Shown here piece by piece: positions 1 to 7,356 of a DNA stretch of 8,543 bases (position 1 is its first letter; each line of letters starts with the position of its first letter). Made by a program: the position numbers and the translations under genes. The notes beneath the pieces are model-generated. The model was given only the letters and a program-made list of their open reading frames with translations, did no database searches and was not told the DNA's origin. Source of the DNA: Candidatus Cloacimonadota bacterium (GTDB lineage: Bacteria; Cloacimonadota; Cloacimonadia; Cloacimonadales; TCS61). Location: contig JAFGMF010000170.1 in NCBI GenBank assembly GCA_016927675.1, positions 1 through 8,543 of the forward strand. The letters are read 5' to 3'.

Positions 1-411
1 ATCCCTGTATTTCAATTGGAATCAGCTATGGGAGCGGCAATCAGTGTTTTCCCGGGAGCAAGAGCACTGGTAGTCCGGAGAGATCGATTTATTCCGGTAA
101 AGAAGACTAATGATCTGCTATCAGTCTGGTCAAACGTTTACGAACTCGATAACAAATACAATCTACGTTTAAATAAAAATCTTAAAAAAGCTCCCATGAT
201 CGCTCTTGATGACAATTATTACAAAACCATCGAACAGCTTAAATATCACTTTCCCTATGGAGCTCCAGCTTTAAAAGATTGCAATTCTTTTGTTGTTAAA
301 GGCGAAATATTTTTCGGAAAAGGGATCAAATGCTCTGGGGATGTAATTATTGAATCTTCCGGTAGATTAAAAATCGAAGATAGGATCCTTACAGGTCATA
401 TCCGTTTATAA
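1..411 (+). CDS. UTP--glucose-1-phosphate uridylyltransferase (UDPGP family), C-terminal part, 5' end cut by window
   Basis: The gene is open from base 1, so only the last 136 codons are seen and the start lies outside the window. The family makes UDP-glucose from UTP and glucose-1-phosphate in the cytoplasm, for glycan and envelope sugar synthesis. The visible part matches the C-terminal portion of eukaryote-type UGP enzymes. It opens with QLESAMGAAI, then has the conserved block RDRFIPVKKTNDLL followed by a SNVYEL segment. It ends in a short left-handed beta-helix-like tail (GEIFFGKGIKCSGDVIIE, then DRILTGHIRL), which lines up with the human UGP2 end (GDVTFGKNVSLKGTVII...KIVSGNLRI). The nucleotide-binding N-terminal domain is not in the window, so activity cannot be judged. 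This family is distinct from bacterial GalU. The TAA stop at 409-411 is followed by a 111-nt gap before the kinase gene, which probably has its own promoter. Confidence 0.92.
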   Translation: MPVFQLESAMGAAISVFPGARALVVRRDRFIPVKKTNDLLSVWSNVYELDNKYNLRLNKNLKKAPMIALDDNYYKTIEQLKYHFPYGAPALKDCNSFVVKGEIFFGKGIKCSGDVIIESSGRLKIEDRILTGHIRL

Positions 412-454
412 TCCGATAATCGTTTGACTGTTAGCTGGATTAATTCTCTTTTTT
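409..454 (+). terminator. possible weak terminator after the UDPGP gene
   Basis: TAATCC (409-414) can pair with GGATTA (437-442), and a T-rich run with six consecutive T (449-454) follows shortly after. The stem is short and AT-rich with a loop of 22 nt, so the call is weak. Its position directly after the stop codon is the main support. Confidence 0.2.
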
Positions 455-455
455 A

Positions 456-483
456 TTGACTTCTTTTCCTTAAAACGTATTTT
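456..483 (+). promoter_or_regulatory. candidate sigma70-type promoter for the hybrid kinase gene
   Basis: TTGACT (456-461) and TATTTT (478-483) are separated by 16 nt and lie about 40 nt before the kinase ATG. The match is 5/6 for the -35 and 4/6 for the -10. The start would fall near 490 and leave a leader of roughly 33 nt that contains the GGAGG at 512-516. The match was read by eye only. Confidence 0.4.
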
Positions 484-522
484 TCAGATTGTTGATTATC
501 TGAGTCTCGTTGGAGGAAATAT

Positions 523-3500
523 ATGAATAAACGGATTTTCATTGCTGAGGATGATCCGGAGTTATTAGACCTTTATCAAAAAATTTTCCTGCTGGAAAAT
601 GATGAAGTAAGAAAATCCTTCGACAGACCTTTTCAGATTCAACTATTTGAAAATGGAAATACCCTTCTTGAAACTTTCCGACAGACTTATAATCATGGAA
701 AAATAGTCCCATTGTGCATTCTGGACATCAGGATGCCGGGATTAAGTGGGTTTGATACAGCAGAAAAAATACGGCAGATAGATCCAAAGGTGATCATTGT
801 CTTTGTTACCGGTTATAATGATAAATCGCCAACCGAGATCCGGGAATCATTGAAACATGATTATTATTATATTCGAAAACCCTTTACTGAAGATGAAATG
901 CTCTCTTTGGTTGATTCTCTGATTAAAAACTGGAACAAAACAGATAAACTTATCCGGTACTATTCCGAAATAAAGTTGAGAACACAGGAACTTAATGAGA
1001 GTAGGGAAAAATTTCAGCATTTAACGGAAAATCTGAAAAATGATTACTTCTTCTATACTCATGATACCAAGAGAAAATACGTCTATATCAGTCCCTCCGT
1101 AAAAAATGTTCTGGGTTATTCAGAACAGGAATTTTCTACTAATATCACCTCTTATCTAACCGATAATCCCCTTAACAAACTTGCCGGAAAATTTACTGAA
1201 CTCTCTATCAAAGGTAAACAACAACCCACTTTTGAAGTTGAATTGTTACATAAGAATGGTTCCATCTGCACACTGGAAATATCGGAATATCCCATTTTTA
1301 ATAAAAAAGGTGAGGTCATCGCCATCGAAGGTCTTGCGCATGATATCACCAAGCGAAAAGAAGCCGGCCTGATAATTAAACAGCAGAATGAATTTTTAAG
1401 CAATGTTATCGATTCACTTACTCATCCATTTTTTGTCGTTAACGCAGACAATTATTCGATTATGATATCAAATTCAGCTGCACGTCAATTATCATCCACC
1501 TCAATAACAACATGTTATGCTTTCAGATATAATCGGGACAAACCCTGTACCGGCGAAAACACCCCATGTCCACTACAGCTTCTGAAACAAACGAAAAAAC
1601 CGGTGAAAGTTGAACACATGAATTATGACCTTGAAGGGAATAAGCGTTATTACGAGGTAAACGGATACCCGATTTTTGATAAACAGGGAGAAGTTGCTCA
1701 AATGATTGAGTATTCCCTGGATATCACTGAAAAAAGAAATGCTGAAACAGAGCTGCAGAGAAGCCAAGAAAAATATAAAGGCATGTTCGAACTTTCCCCA
1801 GAAGCAATTATTCTCACAGATAATAATTTGAAAATTATCGACATTAACAACAGAGTACTTGATTGGCTTGGATATGATCCAGATAGATTTATCGGACGGG
1901 CAATCATCAGGCTTCCATTCCTTAATAAGCAAAGCAGAAAAAAAATGCTCGCAGAATTTAATAAAATACAGTCTGATAAAACTCATATCTCTTTTCAGAT
2001 GGAATTCATTTCTGCCAGTGGTGATTTTCAAACAGGTGAAGTTCTCGCAACACCTATGCTTGATAAAGCCGGCAATAGAACCGGTTATCTTTTTCTGGTT
2101 CTGGATATCACTGCCCGAAAGAGGTTTGAAAAACAACAGGTTACCGTTTATAAAATTGCCAACGCTGTGCACTCACTGGAGAAACCCGAAGAACTGTTTT
2201 ATTTTATCCAGAAAGTTTTAGGGGAGATTATCGATACAACAAACTTCTATATTGCCCTGTATGATAAGGAAACCGATACCATTTCTCTTCCCTATCAGGT
2301 GGATGAAAAGGATAAACATATCTCTTTCCCCGCCGGTAAAACATTCACAGGATATGTGATCCATACCGGTAAAACTCTGCTGGCAAATGAGCAGATCCAA
2401 CAAAATTTGATATCCAGTGGAAAAGTTGAACAGATTGGAACACCATCGAAAGTCTGGTTGGGTGTGCCACTCAAGATCAGGAACAGGATCATCGGTGTTG
2501 TGGCTGTACAAAGCTATGATAATCCAAATCTTTATACAGAAAAAGACAAAGATATCCTTGAATTTGTCTCAGGTCAGATAGCACTGGCTATAGAAAGAAA
2601 AAATAATGAAATCGATCTGAAAAAAGCAAAATTATTGGCTGAGAATGCGGCAAGAGCAAAAGCCGATTTCCTTGCTTCTATGAGCCATGAAATCAGAACA
2701 CCAATGAACGGAGTGATCGGGATGACCGGACTGCTTATGGATACTGAATTGACTCCCGAACAGAAGGAATTTGTTCATACTATCAGATTGAGCGGAGACA
2801 GTCTGCTCACAATCATAAATGATATTCTGGACTTCTCCAAAATTGAATCCGGGAAAATGGAGCTCGAAGAACAACCATTTGAATTGCGCACATGTATTGA
2901 AGAAACTTTCGAGCTGGTTGCAACCAAAGCAGCAGAAAAGAAACTGGATCTGGTATACATGATCGAACCCGATGTTCCGGCAAATATCATCGGCGATATA
3001 ACCAGATTAAGACAGGTACTCGTCAACCTTGTTAATAACGCAATAAAATTCACCGAAAAAGGTGATATTCTTATCACAGTAACAAGAACAGCAAACGAAA
3101 ATAGAAATATAACTCTTGAATTTGCCGTAAAAGATACTGGGATAGGAATCCCTCAGGATCGTCTTGACAGACTTTTCAAAGCGTTTTCTCAGGTAGATTC
3201 TTCAACAACAAGAAAATACGGTGGTACAGGTCTCGGCCTTGCAATCTGTAAAAAAATCACCAATTTGATGCAGGGAGATATCTGGGTTGAAAGCGAACTG
3301 GGTACAGGATCGACTTTCTTCTTCACTATCAAAACTACTGCTGCCAGCCTGAAAATCAGAAAAGACTTCTACGAAAAAATCACGGAACTTAAGGGAATCA
3401 AGATTCTCATCGTCGATGATAACGATACCAACAGAAGAATCCTCAGCCTGCAATGTGAACATTGGCAGATGATACCGACTACTGCGAGCTCTGGGAAAGA

Positions 3501-4614
3501 AGCTTTGCAGATCCTATCAGATAATAAAGATTTCGATCTGGCCCTGCTGGATATGCATATGCCAGAAATGAACGGAGTACAACTCGGAATTGAAATCAGA
3601 AAAATTTTCGGACCCGACCAGTTACCATTGATCATGTGCAGCTCGGTGGGAAAACCCAAAGATCTCGAAATTCCCCAAGATACATTCAACATCTTCCTGA
3701 CAAAACCGCTTAAACAGTCTCAACTGTTTAACAGTGTTATCAGTCTGATTGAAAATAAGTTCATTTCTTCAGACATGCAGCCTGCTGATCAGGGTAGAGT
3801 GCTCGATGCATCAATGGCTGCTGAGCTCCCGCTAAGAATCCTTCTGGCAGAAGACAATGCGATCAACCAGAAAATTGCTCTGAAAATGCTGGAGAAAATG
3901 GGCTATATCGCTGACGTTGCAGCTAACGGCCTTGAAGTAATGCAGGCTCTTGAACGGCAGCAATATGATCTTATTTTCATGGATATTCAGATGCCCGAAA
4001 TGGATGGTATGGAAGCTACGGAAAAAATCATCCTTAAGTACCCGCCAGATTCCAGACCCAGAATCGTCGCCATGACAGCAAACGCAATGCAGGGAGATAA
4101 AGAAAAATGCCTGCAGGCCGGGATGGACGATTATATTTCCAAACCCGTAACGGTTGAGGGAATAAAAAAAGCATTGGAACTCTGGGGGAAAAAAATCTTA
4201 GCCATAAAACTAACAAAAACTCAGTCGGACAAAAATGCTGATGATATTATGGATTGGAAAATGATCGATTCAATAAAAAACCTTGATGTAGGTACAGAAG
4301 AAGGAAATCTGTTATCCGAATTGATCAGAACATTTATCGAAGAATATCCCGGATATATGAAGACAATCCGCACAGCACTGCTGGAAAAAAATGCAGCAGT
4401 TGTTAACTCTCAGGCACATAAAATGAAGGGATCCAGCGCTAATCTGGGAGCCAAGGGAATTGCCAAAGTCTGCTACAAGATTGAAGTAAAAGGAAAAAAT
4501 GATGACTTGGAAGGAGTGGATGAGCTGCTGGATCAGATCGAAAAGGTGTATCGGGATACGTTGATTCAGTATCAGAAATATTTCTCAGAATTCGGCAAGG
4601 AATTTGAAATTTAA
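523..4614 (+). CDS. soluble hybrid sensor histidine kinase, REC-PAS-PAS-PAS-GAF-HisKA-HATPase-REC-REC-HPt
   Basis: A 1363-residue phosphorelay kinase. I see no membrane segment or signal peptide, so it should sense cytoplasmic cues. Domains in order: receiver 1-132 (acidic D10/D11, phospho-acceptor D68, T96, K119), coiled-coil linker about 133-165, PAS 166-280, PAS 286-405 with a three-Cys motif (C331, C342, C349), PAS 413-535, GAF about 545-690, and HisKA about 712-777 with phospho-His H722 in SHEIRTPMNG. The ATPase domain runs to about 936, with N839 in the N box, DTGIGI at 871-876 and GGTGLGL at 900-906. Receiver 2 spans 958-1075 (D965/D966, D1010, K1061), receiver 3 spans 1104-1220 (D1111, D1154, T1185, K1207), and the HPt about 1240-1350 carries H1299. 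Every phosphotransfer residue is intact. The layout from HisKA onward resembles BarA-type kinases, with an added N-terminal receiver. GGAGG sits 6 nt before the ATG. The signal is unknown; the downstream receiver is the obvious partner. Confidence 0.95.
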   Translation: MNKRIFIAEDDPELLDLYQKIFLLENDEVRKSFDRPFQIQLFENGNTLLETFRQTYNHGKIVPLCILDIRMPGLSGFDTAEKIRQIDPKVIIVFVTGYNDKSPTEIRESLKHDYYYIRKPFTEDEMLSLVDSLIKNWNKTDKLIRYYSEIKLRTQELNESREKFQHLTENLKNDYFFYTHDTKRKYVYISPSVKNVLGYSEQEFSTNITSYLTDNPLNKLAGKFTELSIKGKQQPTFEVELLHKNGSICTLEISEYPIFNKKGEVIAIEGLAHDITKRKEAGLIIKQQNEFLSNVIDSLTHPFFVVNADNYSIMISNSAARQLSSTSITTCYAFRYNRDKPCTGENTPCPLQLLKQTKKPVKVEHMNYDLEGNKRYYEVNGYPIFDKQGEVAQMIEYSLDITEKRNAETELQRSQEKYKGMFELSPEAIILTDNNLKIIDINNRVLDWLGYDPDRFIGRAIIRLPFLNKQSRKKMLAEFNKIQSDKTHISFQMEFISASGDFQTGEVLATPMLDKAGNRTGYLFLVLDITARKRFEKQQVTVYKIANAVHSLEKPEELFYFIQKVLGEIIDTTNFYIALYDKETDTISLPYQVDEKDKHISFPAGKTFTGYVIHTGKTLLANEQIQQNLISSGKVEQIGTPSKVWLGVPLKIRNRIIGVVAVQSYDNPNLYTEKDKDILEFVSGQIALAIERKNNEIDLKKAKLLAENAARAKADFLASMSHEIRTPMNGVIGMTGLLMDTELTPEQKEFVHTIRLSGDSLLTIINDILDFSKIESGKMELEEQPFELRTCIEETFELVATKAAEKKLDLVYMIEPDVPANIIGDITRLRQVLVNLVNNAIKFTEKGDILITVTRTANENRNITLEFAVKDTGIGIPQDRLDRLFKAFSQVDSSTTRKYGGTGLGLAICKKITNLMQGDIWVESELGTGSTFFFTIKTTAASLKIRKDFYEKITELKGIKILIVDDNDTNRRILSLQCEHWQMIPTTASSGKEALQILSDNKDFDLALLDMHMPEMNGVQLGIEIRKIFGPDQLPLIMCSSVGKPKDLEIPQDTFNIFLTKPLKQSQLFNSVISLIENKFISSDMQPADQGRVLDASMAAELPLRILLAEDNAINQKIALKMLEKMGYIADVAANGLEVMQALERQQYDLIFMDIQMPEMDGMEATEKIILKYPPDSRPRIVAMTANAMQGDKEKCLQAGMDDYISKPVTVEGIKKALELWGKKILAIKLTKTQSDKNADDIMDWKMIDSIKNLDVGTEEGNLLSELIRTFIEEYPGYMKTIRTALLEKNAAVVNSQAHKMKGSSANLGAKGIAKVCYKIEVKGKNDDLEGVDELLDQIEKVYRDTLIQYQKYFSEFGKEFEI

Positions 4615-4632
4615 CTTAATATGAGGATATAA

Positions 4633-5256
4633 ATGGCTAAAATTCTTGTCATTGATGATTCAAATATCAATATTAGAATTGTAAAACGAATTCTGGAAGA
4701 TAACAACCATCAGGTATTCAGCTTAACCAATGGTAACGATGCTTTCGATGTGATGATCAAAGAAGGTATCGAACTGGTTCTGATGGATGTGATGATGCCG
4801 GATATTGATGGTTTCACTCTTTGTAAGATGTTTAAGCAGAATCAGGAACTCAAGGATATTCCGGTGATTTTTTTAACCAGTCGAGTTGATAATGAAAGCC
4901 TTGTAGAGAGCTTTAAGATCGGAGGTCAGGACTATATAACTAAGCCTTTTCGCTCTGGAGAGTTGATTGCACGGATCAATACTCAACTGGAACTGAAAAA
5001 AAGCAGAGATGAACAGGCTCGTCTGATCCAGGAATTAAAATCAGCGCTGAATCAGGTTAAACAATTATCGGGATTACTGCCTATTTGCTCTAACTGTAAA
5101 AAAATCAGAGATGATAATGGTTACTGGACACAGGTTGAGAAATACTTGAAATTACATTCGACCGTTGATTTCAGCCACAGTATCTGCCCTGATTGTATGA
5201 AGATTCTATATCCAAAACAGTATAAAAAGCTCAAAGAGAAAGGTAATCTCAGCTAA
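4633..5256 (+). CDS. response regulator: receiver domain plus C-terminal CxxC...CxxC domain
   Basis: A 207-residue cytoplasmic receiver protein, 18 nt after the hybrid kinase and so probably its cotranscribed partner. GAGGA at 4623-4627 precedes the ATG by 5 nt. The receiver (1-118) has D8/D9, phospho-acceptor D52 in LVLMDVMMPDIDG, T82 and K104. A charged, probably coiled-coil helix (about 119-146) leads to a small domain at 147-194 with two Cys pairs (C152/C155 in LPICSNCKKIRDD, C185/C188 in SHSICPDC) and a conserved GYWTQVE stretch between them. This LPICxxCKKIRDD...GYW...FSHxICPxC module is familiar at the C-terminus of many bacterial receiver, PAS-kinase and GGDEF proteins. The four cysteines suggest a metal site, but I know of no established function. 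There is no DNA-binding, GGDEF, EAL or HD-GYP output, so it may act by protein contact or as a phosphate sink. Confidence 0.9.
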   Translation: MAKILVIDDSNINIRIVKRILEDNNHQVFSLTNGNDAFDVMIKEGIELVLMDVMMPDIDGFTLCKMFKQNQELKDIPVIFLTSRVDNESLVESFKIGGQDYITKPFRSGELIARINTQLELKKSRDEQARLIQELKSALNQVKQLSGLLPICSNCKKIRDDNGYWTQVEKYLKLHSTVDFSHSICPDCMKILYPKQYKKLKEKGNLS

Positions 5257-6119
5257 AGGGTTTCCTGGATCAGATAATCGATATCTTTTTCTTCTTGTTT
5301 AAAAGTATCAGCCAATATTTTTTCCAATGCTTTTTTCTGGATCTGGCGTACTCTTTCCCGAGAAAGACCAAGTTCGTCTCCAATCTGAGCAAAATTTTTG
5401 CTTTCATTGTTTTCCAGGCCAAAATATTCTTTTACGATCAGAGCTTCTCTTGATGGTAATTTGCGGATTGACTTTTCTATGCTGTCCTTTACCTTCTCCC
5501 GGTAATAAAGTGTTTTAGGGTCGACAGTACCGGGGTCTTCCAGAAAATCATTCAAGGTTACCTTATCATGCTTATTGGTATAACTTGATTCTTCAATGGA
5601 AACTGTACTGATCGTCTGCTCGTCAATTTTTTTTATTGATTTTTGATCCAGTTCGGTAATCTCGGATACCTCTTCATTCGTTGCTTCTTCCCCTGTTTCA
5701 CTGAATAATTTCTCCCTCGCGTGCTTTACTTTGTTCGCGATATTTGATTTTCCCAAAGGCATCCTGATAACATTTGTCTTTTCAGCTAAGGCAAATAAAA
5801 TTCTCTGCTTGATCCACCAGACTGCATACGAAATAAGCTTGTTCTCTTTCTCCGGCTCAAATTTTTCTATAGCCTTGATTAACCCCATATTTCCTTCACT
5901 GATCAACTCGGCAAGAGAAAGACCTCTGTTTTGATAACGGGATGCAACTTTAACAACGAATTTTAAATTTGATTGAACCAGTTTATTGATTGCTTCTTTA
6001 TCACCTTTTTTTGCCTTGGTCGCCAGTTCCTGTTCCTCTTCTCTGGAAAGAGGCTCAATTTTAGCAATCTGGTTTAGATAGCTCTGTAACGCCTTATCTT
6101 CAAATACATTTTCAGTCAT
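5253..6119 (-). CDS. rpoD: RNA polymerase sigma-70 family factor, primary (RpoD/SigA)-like, without region 1.1
   Basis: A 288-residue sigma factor that directs RNA polymerase to promoters. Region 1.2 is at about 8-40 (ALQSYLNQIAKIEPLSREEE). Region 2 at about 48-120 includes NLKFVVKVASRYQNRG, SEGNMGLIKAIEKF and the promoter-melting/-10 segment LISYAVWWIKQRILFAL. Region 3 spans about 125-205 and includes the finger-like SIEESS...FLEDPGT. Region 4 at about 216-275 has the -35-binding helix-turn-helix IGDELGLSRERVRQIQKKAL. Region 1.1 and the long non-conserved insert are absent. The length of about 288 is usual for principal sigma factors of the FCB group, and no RpoH box is visible. It could still be an alternative, group 2 sigma. 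It is the last gene of the minus-strand operon. AAGGA (6129-6133), partly formed by the regulator gene's stop codon, precedes the ATG by 9 nt, so coupling is likely. The stop overlaps that of the convergent receiver gene. Confidence 0.93.
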   Translation of the reverse strand: MTENVFEDKALQSYLNQIAKIEPLSREEEQELATKAKKGDKEAINKLVQSNLKFVVKVASRYQNRGLSLAELISEGNMGLIKAIEKFEPEKENKLISYAVWWIKQRILFALAEKTNVIRMPLGKSNIANKVKHAREKLFSETGEEATNEEVSEITELDQKSIKKIDEQTISTVSIEESSYTNKHDKVTLNDFLEDPGTVDPKTLYYREKVKDSIEKSIRKLPSREALIVKEYFGLENNESKNFAQIGDELGLSRERVRQIQKKALEKILADTFKQEEKDIDYLIQETL

Positions 6120-6128
6120 CTATCATTT

Positions 6129-6134
6129 TCCTTA
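6129..6134 (-). promoter_or_regulatory. stop codon embedded in the sigma gene Shine-Dalgarno
   Basis: On the minus strand TAAGGA contains both the TAA stop of the MerR-type gene (6132-6134) and the AAGGA ribosome site (6129-6133) of the sigma gene, whose ATG follows 9 nt later. Ribosomes finishing the regulator would stop on the sigma start signal, which suggests coupled translation. Confidence 0.7.
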
Positions 6135-6428
6135 AATCTGAAATTCAATTTTATGATCATGAATAAAATCAAGCAATTCATCATCTGTCATCTTCAATTT
6201 TTTTGCAAGAGAAAAAACAATTTTTACCCCCGGAAGATTCATTCCTATTTCCTGAGTCAGAGTTATTATGATCGTTATCCTGGTAATATCCCTGAATGTA
6301 AACAACCTGACATTATTCTCCGATCTCTGTGGTCTGATCAGCGACTTCCTTTCATACATCCGAATAGTCTGATCATGTATTCCGAGTTTCTTGGCAACTT
6401 CACCGATCAGAAAATACTCTTTCTCCAT
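6132..6428 (-). CDS. small MerR-family (HspR-like) transcriptional regulator
   Basis: A 98-residue DNA-binding protein. The winged helix-turn-helix is at about 5-50: FLIGEVAKKLGIHDQTIRMYERKSLIRPQRSENNVRLF holds the recognition helix (IHDQTIRMYE) and the wing (NNVRLFTFRDITRI). The following segment LTQEIGMNLPGVKIVF closely resembles the HspR pattern LTRELGVNLAGVEIIL, which is why HspR is preferred over metal- or drug-sensing MerR members. There are no cysteines and no effector domain, and the tail after about 75 is short and charged. HspR proteins repress chaperone genes, but no dnaK, grpE or clpB is in the window, so its targets here are unknown. It sits between a cell-wall peptidase gene and a sigma factor gene in one operon and may regulate that operon. 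The ATG is preceded by GAGGA with a 7-nt gap. Confidence 0.87.
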   Translation of the reverse strand: MEKEYFLIGEVAKKLGIHDQTIRMYERKSLIRPQRSENNVRLFTFRDITRITIIITLTQEIGMNLPGVKIVFSLAKKLKMTDDELLDFIHDHKIEFQI

Positions 6429-6435
6429 TGGTTTT

Positions 6436-6441
6436 TCCTCA
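6436..6441 (-). promoter_or_regulatory. stop codon embedded in the MerR gene Shine-Dalgarno
   Basis: On the minus strand TGAGGA combines the TGA stop of the LysM-M23 gene (6439-6441) with the GAGGA ribosome site of the regulator, whose ATG (6426-6428) follows 7 nt later. The same arrangement recurs at the next junction, which supports translational coupling along the operon. Confidence 0.7.
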
Positions 6442-7356
6442 TTTTAAAGATGGCAATACCTGCCTGGGATTAACTGCTTTACCCTTTATTCTGTACTCAA
6501 AATGCAAATGCGGTCCGGAAGTTGTTCCAGTCTGCCCCAATGTGGCTATCGGTTGTCCCTGTTTCACCTTATCTCCAAGCCTGACCAGATTTGCATCGTT
6601 ATGTGCATAAACCGTCATGATATAATCTTCATGCTCAAGAATGATCACATTTCCATAACCTCTTTGATTTCCGGAGTATACAACCTGTCCATCCAGAACT
6701 GCATGGATAGGAGATCCCAAAGGGCCGGCAATATCGATACCCTTGTGCGGATTACCATTCCTTAATCCAAACTCTGAGCTTACCATCCCTTCCACGGGAA
6801 TAATTATTTTATCTTTTTTAGTCGGTTTTATCTTTCGGGTTTGCTGTTCCATTGGTACTATTTCTTTTACTTCCGGTTTACTGATTACTTCCTGGTTAGG
6901 AACATCAGCCTCGACCTCTATATTCTCAACATTATTTCGTAAAAATATTTTCTGATTCTTCTTTAATGATGTTGTTTCCAGACGATTGAAATCAATCAGA
7001 TCAATCATATTGAGATCATACATTTTACTGATCGTGTGGATCGTTTCTCCCTCACTGACAATATGATAACCGCAGGAAGGCAGAGCCCGGATCGTAATGA
7101 ATTCACTTTTTGTTACCGGATGTGGTTCGAGATAAATCTTCTGCCCCTGATAAACCCGTTCTGATTTCAGTTCATTAAAAATTATCAATTTATCCAACGT
7201 GATTCCATATTTTTGCCCAATCTCATAAAGCGTCTCATCCTTATTTACAATATGATATCGATTGGAAGGGGTGATATAAACCGGTTTACTTGATAATGTC
7301 CAAATACGGACATTTGCAGTAATCAGTAAAATAACCAGGACTCTATTAATATTCAA
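6439..7356 (-). CDS. LysM-LysM-M23 peptidoglycan endopeptidase, envelope-targeted
   Basis: Probable cell-wall hydrolase or remodelling enzyme, numbered here from the TTG at 7356 (305 residues). A short N-terminus MNINR followed by VLVILLITANV looks like a signal peptide or anchor. Two LysM peptidoglycan-binding repeats lie at about 33-77 (RYHIVNKDETLYEIGQKYG) and 97-139 (GYHIVSEGETIHTISKMYD). A charged linker leads to a LytM/M23 domain at 185-300. The zinc and catalytic residues are all present: H204 and D208 in HKGIDIA, H252 in VYAHND, and H283/H285 in SGPHLHFEY. It is therefore expected to be an active metallo-endopeptidase, unlike the degenerate activators NlpD and EnvC. The start is uncertain because no ATG or GTG is available. 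TTG 7404 would give 16 more residues but overlaps acyP by 59 nt. TTG 7356 overlaps it by 11 nt. Neither has a clear Shine-Dalgarno. Confidence 0.9.
   Translation of the reverse strand: MNINRVLVILLITANVRIWTLSSKPVYITPSNRYHIVNKDETLYEIGQKYGITLDKLIIFNELKSERVYQGQKIYLEPHPVTKSEFITIRALPSCGYHIVSEGETIHTISKMYDLNMIDLIDFNRLETTSLKKNQKIFLRNNVENIEVEADVPNQEVISKPEVKEIVPMEQQTRKIKPTKKDKIIIPVEGMVSSEFGLRNGNPHKGIDIAGPLGSPIHAVLDGQVVYSGNQRGYGNVIILEHEDYIMTVYAHNDANLVRLGDKVKQGQPIATLGQTGTTSGPHLHFEYRIKGKAVNPRQVLPSLK

Noticed and set aside
424..446. TTGACT at 424-429 as a second promoter upstream of the kinase gene.
   Set aside because: No acceptable -10 lies at 16-18 nt; the nearest AT-rich hexamer, TAATTC, is only 11 nt away.
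1573..2172. A 199-codon open frame on the minus strand inside the hybrid kinase gene.
   Set aside because: It lies entirely antisense to well-conserved PAS and GAF coding sequence, has a Phe/Ile/Ser-rich shadow composition, and shows no recognisable domain.
5272..5295. AGATA-ATCGA-TATCT followed by a T-rich run as a terminator for the receiver gene.
   Set aside because: The stem is only 5 AT-rich pairs and lies in sigma coding sequence; it is too weak to call.
5694..5701. Isolated TGTTTCAC 8-mer (also at 6560-6567) as additional parS sites.
   Set aside because: The second halves do not match the palindrome, and both occur singly inside conserved codons of other genes. They are probably chance, and they lower confidence in half-sites in general.
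7190..7198. TTATCCAAC as a DnaA box near the expected origin region.
   Set aside because: It matches only 7 of 9 bases of TTATCCACA, is single, and is inside the LysM coding region; no cluster of boxes was seen.
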